A stretch of 64,000 nucleotides of DNA. Origin: a candidate division BRC1 bacterium HGW-BRC1-1. Its GTDB lineage: Bacteria; Sumerlaeota; Sumerlaeia; Sumerlaeales; Sumerlaeaceae. This document shows positions 9,223-18,191 of this stretch, piece by piece; the stretch's first letter is position 1, and each line of letters begins with the position of its first letter. The stretch spans positions 124,001-188,000 of the forward strand of contig PHCB01000002.1 of NCBI GenBank assembly GCA_002842095.1. Reading direction: 5' to 3'. Both the position numbers and the translations under genes were made by a program. The notes under the pieces were generated by a model. It did no database searches and was not told the origin of the DNA. It saw nothing but the letters and a program-made list of their open reading frames with translations.

Positions 9223-10071
9223 TTATTCGGCTGGAGGACTCTTACACGCTGTCGCAATGGCGGCGTCAACGTCAAAGCCCAACTCGGTTGATGGGGGAAT
9301 TGATTCTGCCAGGTGTTTCCGCAGATGCATGAGGAATTCGCGATTCCCTTCACCACCCAGAATGGGAGATGGGATGAGTCCAACAACCATCCACCCGCCG
9401 GCACATGCGGCGGTCGCCACCTCGTGAAGGATGCGCGCGTGGGCGGCCTCGTCGCGAATGATGCCACGCCCGCGATTCACTTCGTCGCGTTCCGCTTCAA
9501 ATTGCGGTTTCACTAAAATCACCGCTTCGCACGTTTTCGGGCCGGACCCAAACAGCGGCGTTAAAATTTTTTTCACGGAGATGAAGGAGACATCCACCAC
9601 GAAGAGGGATGGCGGCTCCTCGAAATGGGACGTGGTCAGTTGTCGCGCATTGGTATGATCGCACACCGTCACGCGCTCGTCGGTTCGCACCCGTTCGTGC
9701 AACTGCGTGCGTCCCACATCCACAGCGAAGATCCGCTTCGCGCCACGCTGCAACAGCGAGTCCGTGAAGCCGCCGGTGGAGGAACCGATGTCGGCACACA
9801 CCAGGCCCGCGGCCTTGATTTTAAAGGCGTTCAGCGCCGCCTCCAGCTTCAGTGCGCCGCGACTTACAAAGCGTTCCGGCGCGACCATTTTCACATCTGC
9901 GTCGGAGGGAAAACGCTCGCCGGCTTTCGTGGCGAGCGATCCGTTCACGGTTACTTCGTGGGCGAGAATGTGCCGTTGAGCGTCGTCTGCCGTGTCCGAC
10001 AGGCCACGGATTACCATAAGGGCGTCTAAACGGTGCTTCTCGCGCCCTTTGCTTTTGGGGGGATTATGCAT
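9223..10071 (-). CDS. tlyA: TlyA/hemolysin A family rRNA 2'-O-methyltransferase
   Basis: A 282-residue protein. An S4 RNA-binding domain (RLDALMVIRGLSDTADDAQR, residues 11-70) precedes an FtsJ-like methyltransferase with GSSTGGFTDSLL (SAM-binding loop), FAVDVG, VDVSFISVKK and ILVKPQFEA. TlyA proteins methylate rRNA ribose; the haemolysin name is historical. The frame remains open to 10437, but that part is antisense to the HU gene. The ATG at 10071 directly precedes the S4 domain and is preferred. It is the first gene of the minus-strand run and diverges from HU, so the 118 bp between them must hold both promoters. Confidence 0.93.
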   Translation of the reverse strand: MHNPPKSKGREKHRLDALMVIRGLSDTADDAQRHILAHEVTVNGSLATKAGERFPSDADVKMVAPERFVSRGALKLEAALNAFKIKAAGLVCADIGSSTGGFTDSLLQRGAKRIFAVDVGRTQLHERVRTDERVTVCDHTNARQLTTSHFEEPPSLFVVDVSFISVKKILTPLFGSGPKTCEAVILVKPQFEAERDEVNRGRGIIRDEAAHARILHEVATAACAGGWMVVGLIPSPILGGEGNREFLMHLRKHLAESIPPSTELGFDVDAAIATACKSPPAE

Positions 10072-10152
10072 TTTTTCAGTTGACCGATTCCTCAAAACCT
10101 TAGAAGTCTGACATGCCGTTGGGGTATCAGAGATTTCCCATTCGGTTTGATG

Positions 10153-10158
10153 TACAAT
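10153..10158 (+). promoter_or_regulatory. Possible -10 box for the HU gene
   Basis: TACAAT lies 32 bp before the HU start, which is a plausible distance for a sigma-70-type -10 element. No convincing -35 box is spaced 16-18 bp upstream. The RBS of HU (AGGAAAGGAG at 10171-10180) is strong. Confidence 0.25.
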
Positions 10159-10189
10159 CAAGCGCCACAGAGGAAAGGAGCGTATTACT

Positions 10190-10468
10190 ATGACAAAGCA
10201 GGATTTCGTCGACGCAGTTGCAAAGCGCGCCGAGAAGATGGAAATTAGCAAGACAGCCGTACGCGATCTCGTTGACATGGTCTTCGAGGAAGCCGCCAAG
10301 GCCATTAAGAAGGACAAGCGTTTCTCATTCCCCGGCTTCGGCACCTTCACCGTGAAGGCACGCAAAGCCCGTGAAGGCCGTAACCCCAAGACCGGCGAAG
10401 CCTTGAAGATCAAGGCCAGCAAGACCGTCGGTTTCAAGCCGGCCCCTACGCTGAAAGAAAAGCTGTAA
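10190..10468 (+). CDS. hup: HU-family nucleoid DNA-binding protein
   Basis: A 92-residue histone-like protein that bends and packages DNA as a dimer. It has the diagnostic beta-arm region FPGFGTFTVKARKAREGRNP followed by KTGEALKIKASKTVGFKP, and the length is exactly that of bacterial HU. A strong ribosome-binding site precedes the ATG. A strong rho-independent terminator 70 bp downstream makes it a monocistronic, probably highly expressed gene. Nothing distinguishes HU from IHF subunits except the canonical HU arm. Confidence 0.96.
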   Translation: MTKQDFVDAVAKRAEKMEISKTAVRDLVDMVFEEAAKAIKKDKRFSFPGFGTFTVKARKAREGRNPKTGEALKIKASKTVGFKPAPTLKEKL

Positions 10469-10540
10469 TCTGATTTAACGGTTAGGCTGGGGCAGGAGCG
10501 TCTAACGCTTTTGCATCCCTGTCACACCTCCATGAAAGTT

Positions 10541-10587
10541 TGAGCGAAATCGCCCTTCCGGGTTTGGTTTCGCTCATTCTTTTTTTT
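10541..10587 (+). terminator. Rho-independent terminator after HU
   Basis: TGAGCGAAA (10541-10549) pairs perfectly with TTTCGCTCA (10568-10576). The loop contains a secondary CCC/GGG pairing. The stem is followed by TTCTTTTTTTT (10577-10587). This is a textbook intrinsic terminator on the plus strand. Confidence 0.92.
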
Positions 10588-10665
10588 GGGTGGGTTTCCC
10601 CCGGGTTCGAAATCCCCTGAACCACCCCGACGAATTCACCGGCGCGGACTGTGTTAATCTAATCC

Positions 10666-12093
10666 ATGAGCCGTTGGGTACTTAATCTCCTCTTCATTGT
10701 GTTGGTCGGCAGCATCCTCGCTTTTGCCCCCCTGGGCTATCGCACCTACGAGCCTGTGCAAAAAAACAATCAGGCCGTGGAGGCGTTGAACGCCCGCAAG
10801 TATGACGAGGCAATCGCCCTTCTCAGCGATGCCATGGCCAACAATCCCGACAACGGAGTCTTCCGCGACAACCTTCTGGCCGCCTACAACGGCAAGGCCG
10901 TGGAAGCCGAAAAATCTTCCGAGGGAGACAAGGCTCTTGGCTGGTACGAGAAGGGACTTTCGCTCGATCCGACGAATCAAATCCTGCTTCAGAATTACGT
11001 TACGGCCCTCAACAACATGGCCGTGCACCAATCCAACGAACGCAATTTCCCCGAATCGCAGGGGATGTTCGAGCGGGCGGGTAAACGCCTCGCTGAAGTG
11101 AAGGACGAGGGCGTTCGCAAAGAGATTCAGAAAAACTACTCCTCCTTGCTGGCGTTGTGGGGCGCAGAACTTATGAAACGCGACCAGTATGACCAGGCCA
11201 AGACTGCCTTTAACCAGGCGCTGGAACTCAACGGTCAGAATCCCACGGCAGCGATCTACCTCGGAGACCTCTTTTATGAAGCCGATGCTTACGAAGACGC
11301 GCGAAGATTATATGCGCTCGCCATGGAGCATGACAAAACCAACGCGACTTATCTGAAAGATCGTCTCGCGATGATTGAGGATGAATCCAAGGTTCAGGCG
11401 CTTTTCAAAAAAGCGGAGGACTCCAAGAAACGCTTCCTTATCCAGTACGTTGATTACAACAACGGCACCCCCATCGAAGAAATCCTGGAGATGCTTAACG
11501 ATGCTTATGACGACGTCGGCAAGAAGTTGGGGATCTATCCCGCCCGCCACGTGAACGTGAAGATTTACGAGGGCGAGGATTTCTACAAGATCAGCCGCCT
11601 GCCCGAGTGGGCCGTGGGAATCTTCGACGGCAAAATGCGGTTGCGGGTGGAGGACATCCAGAGCGGCCCCGCGCAGGTGCGCGACCTGCTCTATCACGAA
11701 TACACCCACGCCGTGCTGGCCATGAACGTAAAGCAGAAGGTTCCCGCCTGGTTCCACGAGGGGTTGGCCCAGTTGATGGAACCGCAGTTTGCGGAAAACG
11801 CCGGCGAGCAAACGCAGATGCGGGCGGCTCTGGCGCGCAAGCAACTCAGTTTTGAAGTACTGAAGGAATCCTTTCGCGAACTCGGTTCCCGTCAGGACGC
11901 GGAGAACGCCTACCTTCTCTCCAAGTACTTCCTCGCGTCCCTCAACCGCACCCACGGCACGAAGAAGATGAACACGTGGATCGCTGAAATGACGACCACC
12001 GAATCCAAGTTCGAGGAATCCTTCCATCGCATCTATGGCGAAGAGGTCGAAGACGCGCAGGAGAAGTGGATCAAGAGTCAGGTGCGTAACTAA
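10666..12093 (+). CDS. Membrane-anchored TPR protein with MA-type zinc peptidase domain
   Basis: A 475-residue protein. Residues 5-25 form a signal anchor, and residues about 30-240 are TPR repeats. The C-terminal half is a gluzincin peptidase of the MA-like type: LLYHEYTHAV gives HExxH, and WFHEGLAQLME supplies the downstream glutamate ligand. Catalytic residues are intact, so it should be an active metalloprotease on the outer face of the membrane. It follows the HU terminator and converges on wecB, so it is a single-gene unit. The substrate is unknown. The combination of TPRs with a peptidase MA domain is seen in other bacteria, but I know of no assigned physiological role. Confidence 0.85.
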   Translation: MSRWVLNLLFIVLVGSILAFAPLGYRTYEPVQKNNQAVEALNARKYDEAIALLSDAMANNPDNGVFRDNLLAAYNGKAVEAEKSSEGDKALGWYEKGLSLDPTNQILLQNYVTALNNMAVHQSNERNFPESQGMFERAGKRLAEVKDEGVRKEIQKNYSSLLALWGAELMKRDQYDQAKTAFNQALELNGQNPTAAIYLGDLFYEADAYEDARRLYALAMEHDKTNATYLKDRLAMIEDESKVQALFKKAEDSKKRFLIQYVDYNNGTPIEEILEMLNDAYDDVGKKLGIYPARHVNVKIYEGEDFYKISRLPEWAVGIFDGKMRLRVEDIQSGPAQVRDLLYHEYTHAVLAMNVKQKVPAWFHEGLAQLMEPQFAENAGEQTQMRAALARKQLSFEVLKESFRELGSRQDAENAYLLSKYFLASLNRTHGTKKMNTWIAEMTTTESKFEESFHRIYGEEVEDAQEKWIKSQVRN

Positions 12094-12094
12094 T

Positions 12095-12111
12095 TCGCCC
12101 TGACCGGGCGA
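12095..12111. terminator. Short hairpin between convergent peptidase and wecB genes
   Basis: TCGCCC (12095-12100) pairs with GGGCGA (12106-12111) over a five-base loop, between two convergent stop codons. There is no T tract, so termination is only suggested by position. Confidence 0.3.
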
Positions 12112-12115
12112 GCGC

Positions 12116-13222
12116 TTACGCCTGCTCTATCAGCACATCCACGATGCGTTGTGAGGCGCGTCCGTCGCCGAAGGGGTTGCTCGCCTGAGCCATGGCCGCG
12201 TGGGCCGCTGGATCATCCAGAAGCGCGTTTGCCTCCCGCGTGATCCGTTCGCGATCCACCCCCACTAACTTCGCGCAACCGCTTTCCACGCACTCGGGAC
12301 GTTCTGTCACATCGCGCGTAACAAGCACGGGCACGCCCAGCGCCGGAGCCTCCTCCTGGATGCCGCCCGAGTCGGTGATGATGAGCGTGGAACGCATCAT
12401 CAACGCCACCGTTTCCTCGTAACCCGTGGGCGCAGCCAGACGGATGTTTTTTACATCGCCGAGCATCTCTTGCACCGGGCCCTCCACGCGCGGGTTGGGG
12501 TGGACCAGATACACGAGATCCGTGTCGGGGTGTGCGAGGGCGATATCCTTCAGTGCCGCGCACACCTGGCGCAGACCATCACCAAAATTTTCGCGTCGAT
12601 GTCCGGTGACCATCACCAGGCGCCGTCCCTCCGGCGGTGCCAGCGGCGACGTGGGCGGCTTGGGTCGTCGCGTAATAGTTTGGAGCGCATCCACAACGGT
12701 GTTGCCCGTGGTGAACACGCGCTCCTCCGCCACGCCGTCGCGCAGCAGATTGCGGCGGGCGCGGTCGGTGGGCGCAAAATGCCAGCGGGCGATCTGCCCC
12801 ACCAGGCGGCGGTTAATTTCCTCGGGGAAGGGAGCATATGGGTCGTCGGTGCGAAGCCCGGCCTCGACGTGGGCCACCGGGATGCGCTCGTAAAACGCCG
12901 CCAGCGCACCGGCGAAAACAGTTGTGGTGTCTCCCTGCACGATGACCGCGTCGGGCTTGGTCTCGGCCAGGGCCGCTGGCAGGCGATCGAACAAACGTGA
13001 CGTGAGCTGCGCCAGCGATTGCCCCGGCACCATCACATCGAGATCGATGTCGGGCTTCAGCCCGAAGGCGCCCAGCGCCTGATCAAACAGCGTGCGATGC
13101 TGCGCGGTGCTGCAAAGCAGCGTCTCAACCCCCGACCTCCGACGGGCCTCCAGTACTACCGGTGCCAGTTTGATCGCCTCGGGGCGTGTGCCCGCAATAA
13201 CCAGAAAACGCTTGTTCGTCAT
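12116..13222 (-). CDS. wecB: UDP-N-acetylglucosamine 2-epimerase (non-hydrolysing)
   Basis: A 368-residue enzyme that interconverts UDP-GlcNAc and UDP-ManNAc for surface polysaccharide precursors. All family blocks are present: GTRPEAIKLAPV at the N-terminus, VQGDTTT, HVEAGLRT, PEEINRRLV, GHRRENFG, and TDSGGIQEEAPALGVPVLV. The frame extends to 13306, but the conserved Rossmann start begins at MTNKRFLVIAGTRPEAIK, so the ATG at 13222 is chosen. It stands alone, with convergent and divergent neighbours unrelated to polysaccharide synthesis, and the pathway that uses ManNAc is not in the window. Confidence 0.95.
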   Translation of the reverse strand: MTNKRFLVIAGTRPEAIKLAPVVLEARRRSGVETLLCSTAQHRTLFDQALGAFGLKPDIDLDVMVPGQSLAQLTSRLFDRLPAALAETKPDAVIVQGDTTTVFAGALAAFYERIPVAHVEAGLRTDDPYAPFPEEINRRLVGQIARWHFAPTDRARRNLLRDGVAEERVFTTGNTVVDALQTITRRPKPPTSPLAPPEGRRLVMVTGHRRENFGDGLRQVCAALKDIALAHPDTDLVYLVHPNPRVEGPVQEMLGDVKNIRLAAPTGYEETVALMMRSTLIITDSGGIQEEAPALGVPVLVTRDVTERPECVESGCAKLVGVDRERITREANALLDDPAAHAAMAQASNPFGDGRASQRIVDVLIEQA

Positions 13223-13400
13223 TATGCCCGCCTGTTCACTGTTCCCAACTGTAATGAGAGCATGAAAATCCGTCAGATTGCCCATGCGCCACGATTTTCG
13301 TGGCAAAAGCGGGCCGTCTGCCGGAAATAATGTACCTCACCGGTCTGTTATGACCGAGGTACGATTAATTCCCACGTTCAAAGAGGATGAAGCACCTCCC

Positions 13401-14282
13401 ATGGCTGAGAATGTAAAGGTTTTGCGCCGCCGTGTGCGGTCCATTCGAAATACGAAACAGATCACCCGCGCCATGGAGATGGTAAGCGCCGCCAAGTTGC
13501 GCCGCGCCCAGGATCTGCTTCTTGCGGGCCGGCCCTATGCGGGCAAGCTTCAAGAACTCCTCGGCCACCTTGCATCCAGCGCCGATACGGATCATCCTCT
13601 GTTCGCGCAACGCGACGTGCGGCGACGCCTTGTGGTTGTGGTTACGGCCGACCGCGGTCTGGCGGGTGCCTTCAACGCGCAGATTATCAAACGCGCCGAG
13701 GCTGTGCGCAGAAACTCACCGGTGCCCGTGACGCTGGGCATCATCGGCAAGAAGGCCAACGACTATTTCAAAGGGCGGGGACTCGACATCGCCTTCGCCA
13801 TCACCGACATGGCCGGTCGTGTCTCGGCCACTCGCAGCCGCGAAGTTGCCGAGAACGTGACTCAAATGTTTATGAGTGGCGAGGTGGACGAGGTCACTCT
13901 CATCTATAACCGCTTCATCAGCACGATCCAGTATGTGCAGATGGAAGAACAGTTGCTGCCGCTGGACCCCGAATCGCTGCTGGGCCTCGCGGCGGATCAC
14001 GCCGCCCACGGTGGCCGGCAGGTTGACTACATCCTTGAGCCATCGCCCAAGGACGTTTTCACCTCGCTACTGCCACGTTTTGTGGCGAGCAAAATTTACA
14101 TCACCCTTGCAGAGACTTTCACCGCTGAACACGCCGCCCGCATGGTTTCCATGAGCGCCGCGACGAAAAACTGCGAGGAGCTGATAAGCTCCCTCACGCT
14201 GCGCATGAACAAGGCGCGGCAGGCAGCCATCACGAAGGAAATTCTCGAGATCGTGGGCGGTGCCGAGGCGCTGAAAGGCTAA
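13401..14282 (+). CDS. atpG: F1F0 ATP synthase gamma subunit
   Basis: A 293-residue protein with the two long coiled-coil ends of the gamma rotor: RRVRSIRNTKQITRAMEMVS at the N-terminus and ARMVSMSAATKNCEELISSL with a matching C-terminal helix. The alpha/beta Rossmann-like middle (VVVVTADRGLAGAFN) is present. The start MAENVKVLRRR fits the family; the open frame upstream to 13278 is not conserved. The gene is not in an atp operon: wecB lies divergently upstream and an ABC-transporter operon lies convergently downstream. Either the atp genes are scattered or this is a second copy. Confidence 0.93.
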   Translation: MAENVKVLRRRVRSIRNTKQITRAMEMVSAAKLRRAQDLLLAGRPYAGKLQELLGHLASSADTDHPLFAQRDVRRRLVVVVTADRGLAGAFNAQIIKRAEAVRRNSPVPVTLGIIGKKANDYFKGRGLDIAFAITDMAGRVSATRSREVAENVTQMFMSGEVDEVTLIYNRFISTIQYVQMEEQLLPLDPESLLGLAADHAAHGGRQVDYILEPSPKDVFTSLLPRFVASKIYITLAETFTAEHAARMVSMSAATKNCEELISSLTLRMNKARQAAITKEILEIVGGAEALKG

Positions 14283-14314
14283 CCCGGCGCGAAGCACGTG
14301 TTCGGTTCAGAGGG

Positions 14315-15418
14315 TTACGGCTGGTTCTCAATGGCCGTCGAGGTCGTTGGCGCATCCTGCGATGCAATCGTTTCCCTTAATCTCCTGAGTGAGATTTCGA
14401 GACCCGGCAGATTCTGCTGGGCGTTGTGGTAGCGCGTCCCCAGATCAAGTGCCTCTTGCGGCCCGACCAGCTCACGCGTCAGTAACACCGCCAGGGTGCA
14501 GGCCGCGCCGGCATCTTCTTCGTTGTATGTGGTCCAGCGCGCGCTTTCCTCGCCGCCCGGCGGTCGCGCCTTCAACGCCAATTCCGCCGCTTCCTTGAAA
14601 GCGCCCAGAGCTGCCGCGTCATCTTTGCGGGCCCGCAAAACGTAGCCCAGCATCAAAGGCATCTGAAACGCTGTCGGATTGTTTTTGATTCCCTCGCGCA
14701 CAAATTTCTCAGCCTCGGCCAGTTGCTCGGGCGTGCGCATGGTTTTTAGCCACCATGCACCAATCATGTACGACCGCACATTGTGCGGATCGCCCAGCGT
14801 TGCCAGCCGGTACCATGGCAGCAGTTCCGTTCCCGCCGTATGCTGGTGCGGTTCGCGCGGGTCGCGCCACGGTTTCACTTCACGTTGCAGTCGCCCCACA
14901 AACCCTCGGAAATCTTTTTCCGGGCGGGGGATGATGGTCTCCACGAGATGTTTGTCCTCGTCCTCGCTATTGTGTGCGGTGGTTACCGATGTCTCGTGAT
15001 CAGCCGCATGATCATGTTCATGGTTATGGCTGGGGTCCGTGCAGGTTTCGGCGGTGTGGATATTCGCCGGAGCAACCCGCGACTCAAACCGTTCCAGCGA
15101 ATTGGTGGATGAATCCGACCCCTGCCCCGGTTCTTCGCCCGACGTCTCCAGCGAGGCCAGATCGATGTGGGGTTCGTAACGAATGCCGCTGTCGAGATAC
15201 GTCTCGGTTTTGACGAAAAGCATGTCGCCCAGATTCGTGCGGAAGTCCCCAAGAATAACCGCCATGGCGCTCTGGTTGCGCTGTTCCTGGGCCAGCGGAT
15301 CCTGGCTCCGTGCGCCCACATGAATCTCCTCGTTGGCCAGCCGCATCCCCAGCGCGGGCACGAACACAAACGCCGCGGCGGCCACCCAACCCGCTGCCTG
15401 TGAGAGTTGGCGCGACAT
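14315..15418 (-). CDS. Membrane-anchored His-rich TPR-like protein of an ABC-2 transporter operon
   Basis: A 367-residue protein with an N-terminal signal anchor (about residues 8-26). Residues 130-146 are strikingly histidine-rich (DPSHNHEHDHAADHE), followed by a helical TPR-like C-terminal half. It is the last of four coupled genes: the stop of the second permease and this ATG share a base (TGATG). The His/Asp patch resembles metal-binding loops in zinc or nickel handling proteins, but no catalytic motif is visible. It is probably an extracytoplasmic accessory protein of the transporter. The function is not recognised. Confidence 0.7.
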   Translation of the reverse strand: MSRQLSQAAGWVAAAAFVFVPALGMRLANEEIHVGARSQDPLAQEQRNQSAMAVILGDFRTNLGDMLFVKTETYLDSGIRYEPHIDLASLETSGEEPGQGSDSSTNSLERFESRVAPANIHTAETCTDPSHNHEHDHAADHETSVTTAHNSEDEDKHLVETIIPRPEKDFRGFVGRLQREVKPWRDPREPHQHTAGTELLPWYRLATLGDPHNVRSYMIGAWWLKTMRTPEQLAEAEKFVREGIKNNPTAFQMPLMLGYVLRARKDDAAALGAFKEAAELALKARPPGGEESARWTTYNEEDAGAACTLAVLLTRELVGPQEALDLGTRYHNAQQNLPGLEISLRRLRETIASQDAPTTSTAIENQP

Positions 15419-16236
15419 CACAATGGCCTCCTGCGGAAAAGGGCGATCGCAAGCATTGTCGCGGCAGCGGCAAAAATCGCTCCATAGCCGAGCCGCGCCA
15501 GTACCGACATGGCGCTTAAGGCCGGTGCGCCATCGGTGTAGGCGGTCGTCAGGCGCAGCAAATCCAGATTGGGCAGATAGTTTGTCGTCCAACGCGCCAC
15601 CGTCGCAGCGGTTTCGCTCGGCGTGCGGGAAGCGACAATTCCCGTCAGCGAGTGGCCCTGAAGCATTAACGCAAGCGCGACAATGACCGCCATCCCCCTG
15701 GGCATGATGAGCGACAGCATCGTGGTGACGGCCGCCGCCACGCCCAGCGCGGTGATTTGCAGCACAAACGACTGCATCAACAGCGCCGATGAGTTCGATT
15801 CGGCCATGGCGCTCGGCAGTAAAAACACAGGCGGTGCCCAACCCAGCAAAAAGAGCGGAATGAACGCCAGCGTTCCACCCAGCCACGCGCCCAGAATTCG
15901 CCCTGTTACGTATTGGCCCCGCACCAGCGGCTTGGCCAGCAGCGGATGCACCGTGCGCAATTCCATGTCGTCGGGAATCTGCCGCGCCGCCGTGAGAATG
16001 GTGGCGAGCAGCGCCAGCAGGAACGCCATCTCCAGCCCAAGGTTCAGCAGGAAAGTCGCCGTCGCCGGGTTCTCCACACCCACCACAGCGGCCACCGCAA
16101 TCCCTCCCAGGTAAAGCGCCATGAAGATGAGCAACACCACAAAGCCGCGTCGCCGCATCGCCTCGATCATGGAGCCGCGCAGGAGGATCAGCAGCGGCGA
16201 TTCGGCGCGCTCCGCCTGGTTCATCGCGTTGCTCAT
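15418..16236 (-). CDS. ABC-2 type transporter permease (second)
   Basis: A 272-residue membrane protein with about six hydrophobic segments. The diagnostic linker after helix 2, ILTAARQIPDDMELRTVHPL, is followed by LAKPLVRGQYVTGRILG and matches the ABC-2 membrane-protein pattern seen in the neighbouring permease (LASRQLPREFDNRTIHPLLA). The two permeases are therefore paralogues and probably form a heterodimer. Translation from ATG 16236 overlaps the end of the first permease by 4 bp. The frame is open upstream to 16680, but that part only mirrors the neighbour gene. Confidence 0.85.
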   Translation of the reverse strand: MSNAMNQAERAESPLLILLRGSMIEAMRRRGFVVLLIFMALYLGGIAVAAVVGVENPATATFLLNLGLEMAFLLALLATILTAARQIPDDMELRTVHPLLAKPLVRGQYVTGRILGAWLGGTLAFIPLFLLGWAPPVFLLPSAMAESNSSALLMQSFVLQITALGVAAAVTTMLSLIMPRGMAVIVALALMLQGHSLTGIVASRTPSETAATVARWTTNYLPNLDLLRLTTAYTDGAPALSAMSVLARLGYGAIFAAAATMLAIALFRRRPL

Positions 16237-17009
16237 AGCGGCCGCCTCCGGAACATCAGATAGGCCACACCCAGATAAAGCGCCGCATAGGCCGCACCGT
16301 ACACGGTCAGTTGGGCCATCACGCTTAATGGGAGCGGCCCCCACGCATCGGCGTGGATGGTTTTTTCGGACAGATCGAAAAGGGTTAGTTGGGGAAGGAG
16401 GTAATTCATCGCCACCATCAGCACCCGCCCCACGTTGCCGGTCTCTTTGTAGATCATGACCGAGGCCGACATGATGATGGCCGACGTGAAATAAAACACG
16501 ATCCCCAGCGTGATGGCGGCGTCGAGATTGAACCGCAGCGACAGCGCAAAACCCAGCGTCGCCAGGATGAGCATCATGATCATCTGCAGATAGAAATACT
16601 GCGCAAACAACGCCCACGGAATCCCGGTGCCCAGCCAATACGACCCCGCCACGTACACCGCCAGAAGCAGCGCGAAGCAAAACGCCGCCGCTGCCATCAC
16701 GCCCAGCAATTTCCCCACGAGGAACGTGCTGCGCCCCACGGGTTTCGCCAGCAGCGGGTGGATGGTGCGGTTGTCAAATTCGCGCGGCAACTGCCGGCTG
16801 GCCAGCACCACGGTGGTTATCGCCGCGGCCATGCTCATGACCTGCAACGTCACCTCGCGATAAAATTTCGTCAGTCCCTCAAGGGCGAAAAAGTGGATCG
16901 ACATGACCCCCGCCACCAGCGCCACCGACAGCAGCACCACGACGTAAATCTCGCGTCGACGCACAGCCTCGATGAGCACCGTGCGCGCAATGAGAAGGTG
17001 CTGTCTCAT
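16233..17009 (-). CDS. ABC-2 type transporter permease (first)
   Basis: A 258-residue membrane protein with six predicted helices, starting MRQHLLIARTVLIEAVRRRE. The amphipathic entry and the LPREFDNRTIHPLLAKPVGR linker are typical ABC-2 permease features. It overlaps the ATPase stop by 4 bp and the next permease by 4 bp, so all three are co-translated. With its paralogue it should form the membrane channel of an exporter driven by the upstream ATPase. The cargo could be a lipid, a drug or a polysaccharide; nothing in the sequence decides this. Confidence 0.88.
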   Translation of the reverse strand: MRQHLLIARTVLIEAVRRREIYVVVLLSVALVAGVMSIHFFALEGLTKFYREVTLQVMSMAAAITTVVLASRQLPREFDNRTIHPLLAKPVGRSTFLVGKLLGVMAAAAFCFALLLAVYVAGSYWLGTGIPWALFAQYFYLQMIMMLILATLGFALSLRFNLDAAITLGIVFYFTSAIIMSASVMIYKETGNVGRVLMVAMNYLLPQLTLFDLSEKTIHADAWGPLPLSVMAQLTVYGAAYAALYLGVAYLMFRRRPL

Positions 17010-17962
17010 CGTTGCGCAGGGCTTTCCGTGGCAGACGCGTTGCCCGCAGGCCTCACGAGATTGATGAAATATTCCTCAAGACTGCGCGAGCGGTTCGACG
17101 TGCTGATGATGCGTGCCCCCGCGGCAGCCAGCGCCTCCAGCGCCCCGGCGAACACCGCCGCATCGCGCGTCACCACGCGCAGACTTTCGCCGTCGCGGTC
17201 CGGTTGTAGCGCAGCCACCTCCGGTGGGGGAGCGGCCCCGTCGGCCATGCGGAACAGAACTTCGAATTCTGTCAGCGGCCCCATCATCTCGGCCATGGGC
17301 GCCTGCTTCACCACGCGTCCGCGATCCACAATCACCACGCGGTCGCACAGGCTTTCCACCTCGCTCAACTCGTGGGAGCTGAAGAAAATCGTGCGCCCCC
17401 GCTGCTTGATTTCCAACAGCACCTGCCGCAGGTCGAAACGCCCCAGGGGGTCCAGTCCGCTCGACAGCTCGTCGAACACAAGCAACTCCGGATCGGCGAT
17501 GATCGCCTGTGCGATACCCAGCCGTTGCTGCATCCCCTTCGAGAAATTTTTCAACAGCGACTCCCCGCGCCCCTCCAGTCCCAGCTCCGCCAGCAACGTT
17601 GGGATGCGCTGACGCAGCGCGGCGCGGCTCAGCCCCGCCAGCCCGCCGTAAAGCTCCAGCAATTCGCGCGCCTTCATGAACGGATAATACAGCGCCACCT
17701 CGGGCAGATACCCCATGCGCCGCCGGCTGTCGGTCGTCCCGGCCTTCTCGCCAAACACCGTCACGCTACCCGCGGCAGGGAACAAAAAGCCCATCATCGT
17801 CTTGATGGTCGACGATTTCCCCGCGCCGTTTGCGCCGATGAACCCCACGCACTCGCCCCGCGCCACGGAAAAGGACACTCCGTCCACAGCCCGCACCACG
17901 TTTCTCCCGCGGCCATATTCCACCACCAGATCCTCAACCTCGACAATCTGTTCGCCGCCCAT
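17006..17962 (-). CDS. ABC transporter ATP-binding protein (ABC-2 exporter)
   Basis: A 318-residue ATPase. The Walker A is GANGAGKSS (about residue 42), the signature helix NFSKGMQQRLGIAQA, the Walker B LLVFDELSSGLDP with the catalytic glutamate, and the H-loop FFSSHELSEVE. The C-terminal 100 residues form the extra domain seen in CcmA/NatA-type ATPases. The chosen start MGGEQIVEVEDLVVEYG begins at the fold; in-frame codons to 18016 lack support. It heads a four-gene operon with two permeases and a His-rich TPR protein. Confidence 0.93.
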   Translation of the reverse strand: MGGEQIVEVEDLVVEYGRGRNVVRAVDGVSFSVARGECVGFIGANGAGKSSTIKTMMGFLFPAAGSVTVFGEKAGTTDSRRRMGYLPEVALYYPFMKARELLELYGGLAGLSRAALRQRIPTLLAELGLEGRGESLLKNFSKGMQQRLGIAQAIIADPELLVFDELSSGLDPLGRFDLRQVLLEIKQRGRTIFFSSHELSEVESLCDRVVIVDRGRVVKQAPMAEMMGPLTEFEVLFRMADGAAPPPEVAALQPDRDGESLRVVTRDAAVFAGALEALAAAGARIISTSNRSRSLEEYFINLVRPAGNASATESPAQR

Positions 17963-18133
17963 CGCACATCTCCAAGTCGGGCCAGGTGCCCATACGATTA
18001 AAACCAACCCCATCACGAAAGATCACAAACCCAAAATCAAGCCCGGAACGGCAGGGGAGCGAATGGAAAAAACATTCCGCAGGGGCTGTCCTGTGTGTCT
18101 GCCCTCCGTCACAGCGCACAAAAACAATTAAAT

Positions 18134-18160
18134 CCACAGATGGCGCAGATGCTCGCAGAT
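18134..18160. repeat. CAGAT short repeat with 10-bp period
   Basis: CACAGATGGCGCAGATG continues into CTCGCAGAT, giving three CAGAT cores spaced about 10 bp apart. A close relative lies at 63893-63921 near the window end. Confidence 0.5.
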
Positions 18161-18191
18161 TTGTTCATGCCTGCGGAGCGGGCTCAGGCCA

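Noticed and set aside
10072-10437. Upstream extension of the TlyA frame
   Set aside because: It is antisense to the HU gene and lies before the S4 domain.
16389-17612. 407-residue plus-strand frame across the ABC operon
   Set aside because: A shadow, with Arg/His/Gln-rich low-complexity translation, opposite genes with complete motifs.
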